Below, piece after piece: positions 18,242 through 28,355 of a stretch of 64,000 bases of DNA; the first letter of the stretch is position 1, and every line of letters starts with the position of its first letter. The notes below the pieces were generated by a model. The model was not told the origin of the DNA. It made no database searches and saw nothing but the letters and a program-made list of their open reading frames with translations. A program made the translations under genes and the position numbers. The stretch comes from Trichomonas vaginalis G3 (Eukaryota > Parabasalia > Trichomonadida > Trichomonadidae): assembly GCF_026262505.1 (NCBI RefSeq), contig NC_067207.1, positions 20,676,082 through 20,740,081 of the forward strand, written 5' to 3'.

Positions 18242-18966
18242 TTAATATTTTCTAAAAAGTCAACTTCAACAGTCATTCGCACTGGTGCCTTCAGTTCTAC
18301 AGGCTCTCCTTGAAAGTCAACAAGTCTGAATTGCATGTCTTTCAAATTATGAGGACTAATGCGAACCCATTTACCTAAATGAGTTGCTATGACAGGAACG
18401 TTTGGAATGAACATTGAATTGACTGCATAACAGAAGGATTTATATTCTACTGAACCTTTACTATTAACTCCTGAAATACCTGTGACATTAGCTATTTTTG
18501 ACTCAACGTACAAACAATTACCATAACATACGTATGGAACAGATTTCATCTCAATCGTTTTGTCAACACTTTTCAAAGGAAATGTCATATGGTATGCTCC
18601 CAGAAGAAGTTGTACTCTATGACTCATTCTTGGTATCTTGAACTCTTTCTTGCTACTGAACTTCAATGTTCCCTCAGAAGAGAGTTCGACATCTATGTTG
18701 TCAATAGTTTCTTCATTTATGAGAGTATCTATGACTCCAGCAATTTTATCTATTCTGTACTCGGCTCTGTTAGGAAATGTTACAACACTTCTTTTGTCAT
18801 CTATTTCAAACTCCATGAAATCTGTTTCATCTGTTATGACAAAAGTTGCGATAGTATTGAAGTCAACAACTCTGAAAGCAAGCGCTTCATTCTGAAGACC
18901 TAAGTTTGTTTGTAGCTTTACTGTCCCGTATTCGTTTGGGTCTGTACTTTGCAAATAGAACAACAT
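18202..18966 (-). CDS. probable penton/minor capsid-like protein
   Basis: The product has 254 residues and is mostly beta-type alternation. Near the C-terminus it reads MQFRLVDFQGEPVELKAPVR, then MTVEVDFL, a pattern common at the end of single jelly-roll penton and minor capsid proteins. This is a pattern-based inference without a named family match. The ATG at 18966 is 17 bases from the divergent fibre gene at 18984, and TCATT just upstream of that ATG fits a trichomonad initiator (TCAYW). The E2 copy (42623-43319) is broken by a deletion. Confidence 0.6.
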   Translation of the reverse strand: MLFYLQSTDPNEYGTVKLQTNLGLQNEALAFRVVDFNTIATFVITDETDFMEFEIDDKRSVVTFPNRAEYRIDKIAGVIDTLINEETIDNIDVELSSEGTLKFSSKKEFKIPRMSHRVQLLLGAYHMTFPLKSVDKTIEMKSVPYVCYGNCLYVESKIANVTGISGVNSKGSVEYKSFCYAVNSMFIPNVPVIATHLGKWVRISPHNLKDMQFRLVDFQGEPVELKAPVRMTVEVDFLENIKCNSLQENSELKI

Positions 18967-18983
18967 TTTATTCTCATTAAAAT

Positions 18984-21900
18984 ATGACTATTGCTGCATA
19001 TGCGTATGAAACAAATGAAGCAAGAAGAGCACATGAACTAGTAAACGAAAACTCAACTTTAACCATTGAAGGCAATGATTTAGTCATTGACGATGGAAAA
19101 ACTAAAAAAGTCATTGATTTCGATACTTTTAACACTTATGACCCATTCATTACAACAAGCAAGGTTCCCATCATAAATGATGGAACGGTGCAATATATAA
19201 ATTCTACAGTAGATGCCTCATTAGTGAAAGTATTAAATGTTCTCATTGAATTGTTAAAGAGCTTTCGATTTGACGACAACATTAAATGCCTAAAGAATTT
19301 AGTCATGAATGAGAAACAAATTCTCGGCGTTGCTGGTAGCAGTAATGATGTACACCTTATGACATTAGAATATTATAACGAACATAAAGATGAACTGAAA
19401 GGAGAGAAGGGTGACACCGGACCTCAAGGACCACAAGGAATACAAGGAATACAAGGAATACAAGGAATACAAGGACCTCAAGGCGAAAACGGTTTGGATG
19501 GAAAGGATGGAAAGGATGGAAAAACTGCTAAATCATGGATATGGGACCTTATAAATACTGGTTTAACAGCTGCTTCATATGGAGTTCTTCAATACCAAAT
19601 CGGAAAGATATGGGCGGTACTTGGTGAAGAAGTTTTAAATGACGTTAAAAATGCTTTGAACTTCATTTCAAATGGTTCGGATACTATTAAAACTTTATCT
19701 GGTTGGATGCAAGAAACAAGGAGTCAAATAGATACTGTAAGACGTATAGCAAACAATGCACGTACGGGATTGGATACTTTACGACAAGCACAAAATACAC
19801 TAAAGGAAGCAAATGATATTCTTGGCTCAGTATCAGACATGCATGAAGATTGGCTTAAAGGTATTGACAAATCTTTAAAAAATCACAGTCAGTCTATTGC
19901 TGACTACAAGAAAAGTATAGATTTTTTACATAGTGCTATGGACGTACATGATGGAAGCATAAGGAACTTACTTAATGCTAACAATAACTTACCAGGAACT
20001 ATTAAAGCATTTATAAAGTCCTTTGTAAAACCCGGTGCTCTAACATTTAGGTCTTTGAGAGCAAGAGCATTGAAGTCAAGAGATGCAGAAACTCCAACAG
20101 AACCTACAGAAGGAACTGAAACAACAGAAACTCCAAAAGAACCACCAAAACCAACAGCTAATGAAATATTGTTCGAATATTTTCCAAGGTACTCTGTTCT
20201 CATTGCATACATTCAAGAAATACTTAAGAAAGCAGACTTGACTTTAGGAGATGATGAAAGTTCTGTATATCTTTCGTTCCAGTTTCAAATAGCAGAACTT
20301 TTGAGACAGATATGCTTAATGTATGACAACATCTCTGATTTCACAAGATATGATGACGACCATGACCCCGAACATGGTGAAGAAGAAGTTTTACAAACAT
20401 CCATTAAGACAGGAAAGGTTTTAACTCAAAGTCTCATTATTGACACCAAAGATGGCGAAGTGGACGTTCTTCAAGAGCTGAAGAAAAATACTTCTTCGGG
20501 AGGTGGTGGTAGGCATGAACTTGAAATAAATGAGATAGAAGAGAAATTAGCCGAAAAAGCAGATAAAGAACATAAACACAATATCTCCGATATAAATGAA
20601 CTTCAAGCTACATTAAATAGTAAAGCGGACAAAAATGAACTTGACGCAATGAACAAAGTTTTGAAATCTCATAAACACAACATCTCCGATATAAATGAAC
20701 TTCAAGCTACATTAAATAGTAAAGCGGACAAGAACCATGTTCATTATATAACTTCAGACGAACAGATTATAACGGACTACCATGGATATTTAACACGAAG
20801 TGATGAAGCGAAGACAAAAAATGTTAATGAAAGAAGATATAAATACATTCGTGCTAAAGGTTATGACATAAGCTGTACTGTACAGTATGATGTAGCTAAA
20901 GCACCAGAAGCATTTGGTTATACCGGTGAAATTTATGCCTCTACTTTCAATGTTAACGGTGTATTAGTTGAACCAATATTTATGTTAAGAGTTAAGGCAA
21001 AAATAACGTTTGAAGATGCTATTAAAAGTAAAGCTGACAAAGTTGAACTCGAAGCAACGAACAAAGTTTTGAAATCTCATAAACACAACATCTCCGATAT
21101 AAATGAACTTCAAGCTACATTAGACAGTAAAGCTGACAAGAACCATACACATAAATCCTTCACTACTGTTAGAGCAGACGACATAATATTGAACTTTGAC
21201 CTTGGTTCAAGTGCACCATTAGAAAATCCAAGTACAAGCGTAAAAGATACTCTTAACAGTTTAGATAAGAGTTGCAGGAACATTGAAAGTCATGCCAGAA
21301 ACTTTGAAGCACATGAACTACCAACAATGTTAGATAAGAAAGCAGACAAAACTTATGTGGATGCAGAACTAACAAAGAAATTTTCGAAACCAGATACAAT
21401 GACATTTACAACAGAAATTATAAATGGTGAACCAGCAACTCCATTTGAATTTGTTAGAGGTCTTCAACCAGATACTTTTGAATTTTTCTTGGATAATTCT
21501 ATTGAACTAACATTACATTATAAAAGTGGAACAAATGCAACATTTCATCCGGGAGATACATTCCAAATGGTATTTAATGACATAAGTTCTTTAGAATATG
21601 TTTATAGAGTTATGAGCATATATGATTTAATATATCCTATAGGAGCTGTTTATACGTCTATGAATCCAATAAATCCAAACACTTTATTTGGTGGTAGATG
21701 GTATGAAATAGTTGACAGTTTTCCATTCTACACTAATACTCAGTCAATGAAGATGGGAGGTTCAAAGAAAATAGGTATTGAAAACCTTCCTTCACATATG
21801 CATAGGTTCAGTGGAAGAACATCTGTGGAAGGAAACCATTCACATTCAATAACAAAAAGAGGTTATACAAATCTTGCAGCGGGTTCGGATAGACAGGGAA

Positions 21901-22070
21901 TGCATAGATATGATATCACAACTGACCCCAAAGATGTTAGCACAGGTATTTTCTGTGGAACTGCAGGAAATCATACACATGTTGTAGCTGGTATTACAGA
22001 CCCAGCAGGTAATGGAAAAGATTATATGCCTCCTTATATAACAATGCACGCTTGGATACGAGTTGGTTAA
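18984..22070 (+). CDS. collagen-like fibre protein with phage-type tip
   Basis: The product has 1028 residues. After an N-terminal domain (about 1-135) comes a collagen-like run of Gly-X-Y triplets (GEKGDTGPQGPQGIQGIQG onward, about 136-170), then long coiled-coil segments (residues 200-330), a T/E/P-rich hinge, and repeats of a 15-residue motif (HKHNISDINELQATL) at three places. The C-terminus (YPIGAVYTSMNP...) resembles phage short-tail-fibre tips: it has HMH, HSH and HTH metal-ligand pairs and ends YMPPYITMHAWIR. Known tips of this kind are trimeric, bind iron and contact the receptor. The E2 version diverges strongly in this region. Confidence 0.8.
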   Translation: MTIAAYAYETNEARRAHELVNENSTLTIEGNDLVIDDGKTKKVIDFDTFNTYDPFITTSKVPIINDGTVQYINSTVDASLVKVLNVLIELLKSFRFDDNIKCLKNLVMNEKQILGVAGSSNDVHLMTLEYYNEHKDELKGEKGDTGPQGPQGIQGIQGIQGIQGPQGENGLDGKDGKDGKTAKSWIWDLINTGLTAASYGVLQYQIGKIWAVLGEEVLNDVKNALNFISNGSDTIKTLSGWMQETRSQIDTVRRIANNARTGLDTLRQAQNTLKEANDILGSVSDMHEDWLKGIDKSLKNHSQSIADYKKSIDFLHSAMDVHDGSIRNLLNANNNLPGTIKAFIKSFVKPGALTFRSLRARALKSRDAETPTEPTEGTETTETPKEPPKPTANEILFEYFPRYSVLIAYIQEILKKADLTLGDDESSVYLSFQFQIAELLRQICLMYDNISDFTRYDDDHDPEHGEEEVLQTSIKTGKVLTQSLIIDTKDGEVDVLQELKKNTSSGGGGRHELEINEIEEKLAEKADKEHKHNISDINELQATLNSKADKNELDAMNKVLKSHKHNISDINELQATLNSKADKNHVHYITSDEQIITDYHGYLTRSDEAKTKNVNERRYKYIRAKGYDISCTVQYDVAKAPEAFGYTGEIYASTFNVNGVLVEPIFMLRVKAKITFEDAIKSKADKVELEATNKVLKSHKHNISDINELQATLDSKADKNHTHKSFTTVRADDIILNFDLGSSAPLENPSTSVKDTLNSLDKSCRNIESHARNFEAHELPTMLDKKADKTYVDAELTKKFSKPDTMTFTTEIINGEPATPFEFVRGLQPDTFEFFLDNSIELTLHYKSGTNATFHPGDTFQMVFNDISSLEYVYRVMSIYDLIYPIGAVYTSMNPINPNTLFGGRWYEIVDSFPFYTNTQSMKMGGSKKIGIENLPSHMHRFSGRTSVEGNHSHSITKRGYTNLAAGSDRQGMHRYDITTDPKDVSTGIFCGTAGNHTHVVAGITDPAGNGKDYMPPYITMHAWIRVG

Positions 22071-22089
22071 AATCTTTAACTTTACATAA

Positions 22090-23173
22090 ATGAGCTTGAA
22101 AGAAGTATTCGAACAACATCCATGGAGGTCATTTAAGAAATTCAATGAAGCTGCAAAGAGTTGGGGATTTACTAACAGAGCTGAAGTGAAAAGGTTCTTT
22201 GACAAAAATGTTGTACATCAAACAAAAATAAACCCTTACGACTACTTTTTACCAATTTACTCCAACACTCCTGACGCATACCAATTTGACACTCTCATTC
22301 AAAGCAGAAAAGGAGGACATAAACCATTCCTCATCTTCATAAATGTTAACACTCGTAAAGCATATGCATATCCAATGAAAAATAAAGGAACTCGTGAAGT
22401 GTTAAGAGTTTTACAAAAGTTTGTAGCAGAACATAACCCAAGTACTTTAACATCAGACCAAGACAGTGCATACCTCAGCAATGAAATCACAGAATTTCTC
22501 ATTAAGCATAACATAACTCACTACACTACTGAAGACCATAACCATAACATACTCGGCATCATAAACCGCTTCATAAGAACGCTCAGAGATTTAAATCAAG
22601 AGCGAGACTTTACCGAAGAAACAATGAAACATTTTCTCGAAGTATATAATTCCTCAACACATTCTACAACAGGACATACACCAAATTCAATGACACAACA
22701 ACAAGAAGAAAAGTATATACAAAAGAAACGAAGCCAAACACAAAATATCAGAAATTCAACACAATTTACCCTCATTCCTGGTACAAAAGTTCGTGTAGTT
22801 CTTGACGACAAACCGTTGACAAAGAAACGTTTAAGGTTAAGTAGAAACTATTATATCGTAGACTCTACACAAGGTAATGGATATCTTATAAAAGCTGCTG
22901 ACGACTCCATAGCATTTTACCCTCGACATAAGTTAGTTGAAAGTAGTAATGGCAAACTTGCTGAAACCATTGACGAAGCAAAGCGAGGAGTGGTTATTGA
23001 AATACTTGGCTACAACAAACGATGACACTTATAAAGTAAGATATGAAGGAGGTGTTGAAGATGTTATACCATCTAAGAACTTGAGAGAGTCAAAGCCAAC
23101 ACATCTGGGACCATTAGAGCGGGAGTACTGGAAAGACAAAAATATGCCAGAAAGAATAAGAAAATTCTTCTAA
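22090..23173 (+). pseudogene. Maverick integrase, frameshifted by a 2-bp deletion
   Basis: The gene begins MSLKEVFEQHPWRSFKKFNE and has an rve core: YQFDTL with the first catalytic aspartate, LTSDQDSAYL with the second, and LGIINRF 35 residues later. Asparagine occupies the expected glutamate position there. At 23011-23017 two bases (AC) are missing relative to E2 (GGCTACAACAAACG against GGCTATAACACAAACG), so the frame stops early. The C-terminal chromo/Tudor-like piece (TYKVRYEGGVEDVIPSKNLR) continues in the next frame to 23173. E1 therefore appears to need integrase supplied in trans. Confidence 0.85.
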
Positions 23174-23412
23174 ACTTTTTCATTAGATGTAAATCAGACA
23201 TGAATGAGAACAGTCATGATATCATTAATGGTACCATTTATTTACACCAAAAAATAATGTTTATGTTAGAATGTTAGATCTAACACGTTTTCTAACCACT
23301 TTTCTAACATGGTCTAAAACTCTCGAAAATCATGAATTTTTGACATTTCCTTATGAAAGAAAAATAACGCTAATTTTTTTCTAAGAAAAATTTTTATCTT
23401 GTATGTAAAGAT

Positions 23413-24351
23413 ATGATTTCAACAATCGGCACAACAACAATTCAAACTACAGCACCAAACTCGTTAGTCATGAATCCAACATCTATGTTAGTAGAGATGA
23501 AAAGCTTCATTCCTTCTTCATATACTTTCGAAACAAAAATCCAGAAGATAAAGCAAGAACTTTTAACAAGTAATTTAGACTGTAGTGCGAAAGATGAAAC
23601 AAATGAACAGTATCTTTATGAAATGCAGGACATTATTGACCATTTACCCAAATTGCCTGAAATCCAACAACAAAAACTAACTATTCCTGAATTCGACGAA
23701 ATTGAAGTCAAAACAACTGACTCAGTAGAAATAAAGAAGTTCATACGTAAAGTAAATTATGAATTCCTTGGTTTTCATTGCAACCATAAAGTTATGGACA
23801 AAGATTGCGACATGGTTTATAAGAATGTTTCTGACATATATAAATCTGAAGAATTTAAGACCTACGATAACTTTGTTTCATTAGTTGCTGAATGTGTTTG
23901 GGAAATAAGAGATAAAGATAGAAGAGGCAAAGTATGGAACGAACAACTAAGACCCGCTATGTTTGAGATGAAGAGAGCAATTGACGCCTTAGTTGTTTTA
24001 GCAGGTCAAATTTCAATGTATAACGCAAAAATGAACCCGCAATGTTCAAAATGTAAGGCAGCGATGAGGAAATATAACTACTCCGTCAAAGAGATAGAAA
24101 GAATGAGAAACGACTATGCAGATTTAAAGAAAGAAGTAGAAAAGCCAGCAGAAGATAAAATGGACATGTTAGCATTTCTGAACAAAAATTATCCAACTGC
24201 TGACGATTTCCTTCTATCTGACGTCAAGAAGAAATATAAAGAAACCTTCGGCATTGTTAAAACATTCGATGTACTAAAAGAAGAAATAGAAGCTACAAAA
24301 CTGTTTAAAGTCATGAACCATCGCAACATATACCATGTAAAACGCTTGTAA
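23413..24351 (+). CDS. hypothetical Maverick protein, E1 copy of the three-copy family
   Basis: The product has 312 residues, starting MISTIGTTTIQTTAPNSLVM, with the same FHCNHKVMDKDC, QCSKCKAAM and C-terminal KKKYKETFG segments as 11648-12562. The N-terminus is about eight residues longer than the 11648 copy. BglII-centred palindromes flank it (23272 and 24383). It directly follows the integrase here, whereas in E2 a KilA-N gene lies between the two. Function is unknown; the paired cysteines suggest a metal-binding site. Confidence 0.7.
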   Translation: MISTIGTTTIQTTAPNSLVMNPTSMLVEMKSFIPSSYTFETKIQKIKQELLTSNLDCSAKDETNEQYLYEMQDIIDHLPKLPEIQQQKLTIPEFDEIEVKTTDSVEIKKFIRKVNYEFLGFHCNHKVMDKDCDMVYKNVSDIYKSEEFKTYDNFVSLVAECVWEIRDKDRRGKVWNEQLRPAMFEMKRAIDALVVLAGQISMYNAKMNPQCSKCKAAMRKYNYSVKEIERMRNDYADLKKEVEKPAEDKMDMLAFLNKNYPTADDFLLSDVKKKYKETFGIVKTFDVLKEEIEATKLFKVMNHRNIYHVKRL

Positions 24352-24637
24352 ATAGTTATGTTAGAAAAGAGGTTAGAAAACGTGTTAGATCTAACATGCT
24401 AACATAAACATTATTTTTGCTGAATTCAGCACAAAATTCTGAGTAAAATGACATATGGCACGTGTCAAACCGTTGAGTTTTCACAAATTTTAAAAATTGC
24501 TGCGGAAAGTTCGTCAAAAAAGTGAAGGTTCCCGACGGTTTCAAACCGCCATACTTTACATGAAGATAGTTTACAATGTCAACTAAATATCATGTACGAT
24601 AGAAACGGTTATGTAAAGTTTACATTTTGTAAAGTTT

Positions 24638-24925
24638 TGTCCTGATTCAAGACAAGTCTTGTATTTTTTCAGAACAAGTCTTGTATTTTTTCAGAACAAG
24701 TCTTGTATTTTTTCAAGACAAATCTTGTCCTGATTCAGAACAAGTCTTGCACTTTTTAGTCAGTTTTTCTTGTAAAGTTCTCAAATTTGAGAACAATTGT
24801 CCTGATTCAAGACAAGTCTTGTATTTTTTCAGAACAAGTCTTGTATTTTTTCAGAACAAGTCTTGTATTTTTTCAAGACAAATCTTGTCCTGATTCAGAA
24901 CAAGTCTTGCACTTTTTCAGGAAAT
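24638..24925. repeat. duplicated ~156-bp block of AAGTCTTG hairpin repeats
   Basis: Units containing CAAGACAAGTCTTG or AACAAGTCTTGTATTTTTTC recur, and a whole block starting GTCCTGATTCAAGACAAGTC occurs twice (about 24642 and 24798). The short open frames across it are translated repeat. In E2 the corresponding place has a different short sequence with CCTGACTGACGTC and CCTGACTGACATC, so this is a variable site between the elements. Confidence 0.75.
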
Positions 24926-25228
24926 CCTATCGTCTAACTTTACAAATGTCACTTTTTCAACATGATTGCATTTTGGTCGGGAAACAACTTTCTCTCAATT
25001 TTGTCACTTTTTTCTATCGTCGTGTTTTGTCACTTTTCCCTCAGGGTGTGTGTCAGAAAATATCCAAAATCTTTATAGCCTCGTATCTCCTTCAATTCTT
25101 GACGGCTTGACATGTATGACACACCATTCAATTCAGAATTATGTGCTGAATCTTATGACCTTCATTTGTTCGTGACTTCTTTTCACATATGTAACCCTGA
25201 ATTTTTAACATTTCTTTAACACAGAAAA

Positions 25229-25281
25229 ATAAAGTTAGTTTTATTTTTATTTATTTTTTTATTTTGTATGTAAGGACAGAT
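25229..25281 (+). promoter_or_regulatory. promoter-like block before the E1 KilA-N gene
   Basis: AAAGTTAGTTTTATTTTTAT (from 25231) and TGTATGTAAGGACAG at 25265-25279 match the blocks before 13376 and 38372. The ATG follows two bases later. Confidence 0.55.
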
Positions 25282-26106
25282 ATGTCAACAACAGAGAACA
25301 CAACAACTGCTATCGTTCATGAAGCCATAAATGAAGAATACGAGTGGGTTCAGTTTAACAAACAACTCCGTCTCATTCGTTCGGTCAAAGACGATATGTA
25401 CCAAATGCAAAGTATTTTGACAGCATGTTTTGCTCCAGACACTAAACACGCAGACGACTGGTTCAAAAACCAAAGCACACAAGAACTTTTGAGTGAAATT
25501 TCTCTAGACCGACTTTTTTCGGTCTTGCATAAAACACATGAAAATCGTAAAAATTTGCCAATAAATTTAAGAGGTTATTATGTTCATAGACTTTTAGTAA
25601 ATGCAGTTGCAATGTGGGCTTCTCCTCGTTATGCATGGCATGTTTACAGACTTCTTGACGAAATTCATAGACAAGAACGTGGAGAGATGGAAAAGAAACT
25701 TCAAGCAAAAGATGAAGTCATTGAATCCAAAGACAAAAGCATACAGAAAAGAATACCACGTTCAGTACCAAAAGGAAAGGAAAAGAGTTATAAGTATATG
25801 ATATATACTGAAGAGTTGGAGAAAGAAGAAGATAAAGATATGGTTATGTTGCATTTAGTCAGAAGAAACAACAAAAGCTTTTATGACCTTGCTAAGATTT
25901 ACAAATCTGACAGAAACTGGTTCTATCGTGAAAACTTACCGATTTCAATGACACCGAATGAGCAAATAAAGGAAATTGTCAAAAATACTCTTCCTCAAAC
26001 ACACTATGACATCAAAGGTTGCACAATACTTACATTCAAAGAAGACTTAACATTACTGAAGGAAAAAATAACAGAATATTTCGATAACTTCAAAGAGGAA
26101 GAATAA
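25282..26106 (+). CDS. KilA-N domain protein with C-terminal viral domain
   Basis: The ATG at 25282 gives 274 residues starting MSTTENTTTAIVHEAINEEY. The KilA-N hallmark helices are clear near residues 95-125 (YYVHRLLVNAVAMWASPRYA), although the N-terminal GYINAT signature is not recognisable, so the fold may be divergent there. A charged coiled segment (about 130-160) links to a C-terminal domain that recalls the DUF3627-type tail found on viral KilA-N/Bro-like proteins. It is probably a DNA-binding regulator. It lies in the accessory block between the integrase and polymerase genes. Confidence 0.75.
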   Translation: MSTTENTTTAIVHEAINEEYEWVQFNKQLRLIRSVKDDMYQMQSILTACFAPDTKHADDWFKNQSTQELLSEISLDRLFSVLHKTHENRKNLPINLRGYYVHRLLVNAVAMWASPRYAWHVYRLLDEIHRQERGEMEKKLQAKDEVIESKDKSIQKRIPRSVPKGKEKSYKYMIYTEELEKEEDKDMVMLHLVRRNNKSFYDLAKIYKSDRNWFYRENLPISMTPNEQIKEIVKNTLPQTHYDIKGCTILTFKEDLTLLKEKITEYFDNFKEEE

Positions 26107-26160
26107 AAAAATCTAAGCTAATTTTATTTTTTTATAAAATTTTATCTCATATGAAAGAAC

Positions 26161-26376
26161 ATGAATTTAGAATATTCGGAACTCATGACAGAAGAAGAGA
26201 ACGAACAACATGTAAAAGATTATGCAAAATTTCTGAAGACATACAAAGCATTTAAACAATATCTAAATGCTTCTAAAGATTATGCAAAATTTCTGAAGGT
26301 ATATAAAGCTTATGAAAAAGCGTATGAAAAGTTTATACATTGGGGAATTGTTGTAAAATATCGATATGAAGACTAA
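26161..26376 (+). CDS. small helical protein with an internal repeat
   Basis: The product has 71 residues, is charged and is helix-forming. A short segment is duplicated: KDYAKFLKTYKAFKQYL and KDYAKFLKVYKAYEKAY. The leader (CTAAGCTAATTTTATTTTTT, then ATGAAAGAACATG) is of the same type as for neighbouring genes. I know no family. Confidence 0.5.
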   Translation: MNLEYSELMTEEENEQHVKDYAKFLKTYKAFKQYLNASKDYAKFLKVYKAYEKAYEKFIHWGIVVKYRYED

Positions 26377-26394
26377 CCAAAAATATATTTTTGC

Positions 26395-26866
26395 TTAAAT
26401 GACGTCAGGGTCAATTTCTTCAACCATTTCACTTCCTTCGTCAATGTCAATAGAAGCTTCTTCAACCTTTGGTAAGAACTTTTGTATAACATCTTTGTTC
26501 GTTATTGTTTTCAGAGATGAAGAATAATATTTCACATTTGTTTCACCCTTCTTATATTCTTTCTGTTCGGAAAGATTCATAGCAATACTGAAGAAGTCAA
26601 TGTTGGAGTTCTTTATAATAGTATAATGAGTATCTTTGACATTCACGAAGAAACCCTTTTGTTTCAAAACTACTGCTAACTCTTGTGAAGTATAACGTTT
26701 GCGGTCAATGACAAGCTAATGGTCTGACATACTGACCAAACTTAGATTCTTTCACAAACTTCTTGTTAAAGATAACATTGACGTTTGAAGCATTATTGAA
26801 CTCATTCTTGATGACAGTAGCGAGAGCATTGTATGAAAAGAACTTGCAATCTTGCATGTGTTTCAT
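26395..26866 (-). pseudogene. hypothetical Maverick gene broken by a small insertion
   Basis: Reading on the minus strand from the ATG at 26866, the first frame encodes MKHMQDCKFFSYNALATVIK and continues to YVRPLACH, then stops. Downstream, another frame continues from RKRYTSQELAVVLKQKGFF to the end at 26395. A four-base insertion near 26712-26718 explains the break. The C-terminal 90 residues alone still form an open frame but lack a good start. The family is unknown. It is the only minus-strand gene in this block. Confidence 0.6.
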
Positions 26867-26955
26867 TAAAATAAAAATATTAAATTATTTTGAAAAATAA
26901 CTTAAAAAAATCTAATCTAATTTTTTCAAAAAATATTTTTTATCCGATAGAAAAG

Positions 26956-27300
26956 ATGACAGAAAAATTAACTTTTTACATAGCGCCAGACCCTTCTTGC
27001 CCACATCTTTTTAAGCCACAATATATAGTCATAGAACTAAATAGAGAAAGCGAAATTCTACAAATAGAAGAAAGCGAAATTCTACAAACAGAAGAAACAT
27101 ATAGAGACCTAGATAACGAAACTGGATATGCACTATTCTGGTTAGATTGTCCTTATGAAATGTATGAAAAAAAGGCTTTATATGAAGAATATAGAAAATA
27201 TTGTCATGAAAACAATATAAGACCAAGCTCTAGAGAAAAATTCTATGCTGGTATAAAACATCTTTTCGAAGTTCGGAATGGCAAATATAGAAAGAAATAA
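26956..27300 (+). CDS. hypothetical protein with 8-residue internal repeat
   Basis: The ATG at 26956 gives 114 residues starting MTEKLTFYIAPDPSCPHLF. SEILQIEE and SEILQTEE form a short tandem repeat near residue 40. The upstream leader has the AAATCTAATCTAATTTTTTC type seen before the adjacent gene. Tyrosine and glutamate are abundant. I recognise no domain. Confidence 0.5.
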   Translation: MTEKLTFYIAPDPSCPHLFKPQYIVIELNRESEILQIEESEILQTEETYRDLDNETGYALFWLDCPYEMYEKKALYEEYRKYCHENNIRPSSREKFYAGIKHLFEVRNGKYRKK

Positions 27301-27350
27301 TTTTTCTAAGTTTATTTTTTCAAAAAATATTTTTTTATTTCCTACTAAAG

Positions 27351-28355
27351 ATGTATCGGAAGTTGTCTAAGTTAGAACACTCGGAAATAAAACAACTTCT
27401 TACAGAAGCTAATATAGATGTTGCAAAGCATTACACAACAAACAAAAAGGCACTCGCTGACATCCTCAATGACTATAATGGTGAAATAACTTATGATAGA
27501 ATTCATGAGTTCATAAAGCCGCAACGCGGCGAGGACGAAGTCCATGCAAGAGCATTTCCTTTAAATGACGTTGCTATTGACTTATATCATAGACGTTCAA
27601 TACCTCATGAAGTAAGAAGAGAAATGTTTGACATAACAAATGCAAACGTGGTCATACTCGTAAAGCTCTTTTCACATGACGTTCGTCAAGAGATGTTTGA
27701 CATAACAAATGCAAACGTTGGTGAAACAAGAAGAGCTGTACCACATGAAGTAAGAAGAGAAATGTTTGACATAACAAATGCAAACGTTGGTGAAACACGA
27801 AAGAGAGATGACACACTGAAACAACAGAGAAGAGAGATGTTTAAAAGTGCTATAGAACAAGTTCGCAAAGCTAATAATGTCATTCGTTCCATTGACGACA
27901 AACCAAAAGAAGGTGAGAGATGGTTAAAGAAAGATGAAGAAAATAGGAAGAGGAATGTGAAGTCAGGCAATAGACTCATTGACTTTAACATCGAAGCTTT
28001 AGATGAACCAAACAGAGACTACTTACACAAACATTTCGGTAAGGTTTTCATGAGACTCTTAGAGAAAATTAAAATAAACTCCCAACAGAGATGGATGGTA
28101 TGTTATAAACTTGGTGGAAAGTATGAATGTTCTACGTTAAACCTCAATAATATTGGAACATTACTACATCAGCTCTTGAAGGAGAACTTTATATCAGAGA
28201 TAGAAGCAAATGCTGCAGGTATTGTTGAAATGCACTATGACTTCTTCTTGACAAACATAAAGAATCTTACTGAAATAAAGATGTATGATTTAACAGAATA
28301 TGAAGGCTTAACAATGTCAGATGTAAAGAAAGGAAACCAAGAAGAGACCATATAG
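27351..28355 (+). CDS. N-terminal extension of polymerase B or separate polymerase-linked protein
   Basis: This is a 334-residue frame. The N-terminus (KLEHSEIKQLLTEANIDVAK) resembles a SAP/Rho-N type nucleic-acid-binding helix pair. Residues 85-155 hold three copies of a 23-residue repeat around VRREMFDITNANV. The C-terminal part is a mixed domain ending MSDVKKGNQEETI. It overlaps the polymerase frame by 29 bases, and that frame has no ATG upstream of conserved residues, so the two probably form one protein through a frameshift (mutation or programmed). Such a protein would be about 1,300 residues, within the range for Polinton polymerases. A hairpin pair lies in its coding sequence at 27518-27543. 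Confidence 0.65.
   Translation: MYRKLSKLEHSEIKQLLTEANIDVAKHYTTNKKALADILNDYNGEITYDRIHEFIKPQRGEDEVHARAFPLNDVAIDLYHRRSIPHEVRREMFDITNANVVILVKLFSHDVRQEMFDITNANVGETRRAVPHEVRREMFDITNANVGETRKRDDTLKQQRREMFKSAIEQVRKANNVIRSIDDKPKEGERWLKKDEENRKRNVKSGNRLIDFNIEALDEPNRDYLHKHFGKVFMRLLEKIKINSQQRWMVCYKLGGKYECSTLNLNNIGTLLHQLLKENFISEIEANAAGIVEMHYDFFLTNIKNLTEIKMYDLTEYEGLTMSDVKKGNQEETI
27518..27543. repeat. GC-rich hairpin pair in a coding sequence
   Basis: GCCGCAACGCGGC (27518-27530) and GGACGAAGTCC (27533-27543) are adjacent short hairpins within the 27351 gene. Composition and design match the inserts at 17403, 17919 and 18081, but no second copy of this gene exists in the window to prove insertion. Confidence 0.6.

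Noticed and set aside
24681-25175. Overlapping plus-strand frames rich in F, S and Q
   Set aside because: They run across the AAGTCTTG repeats in E1 and have no counterpart in the E2 site.
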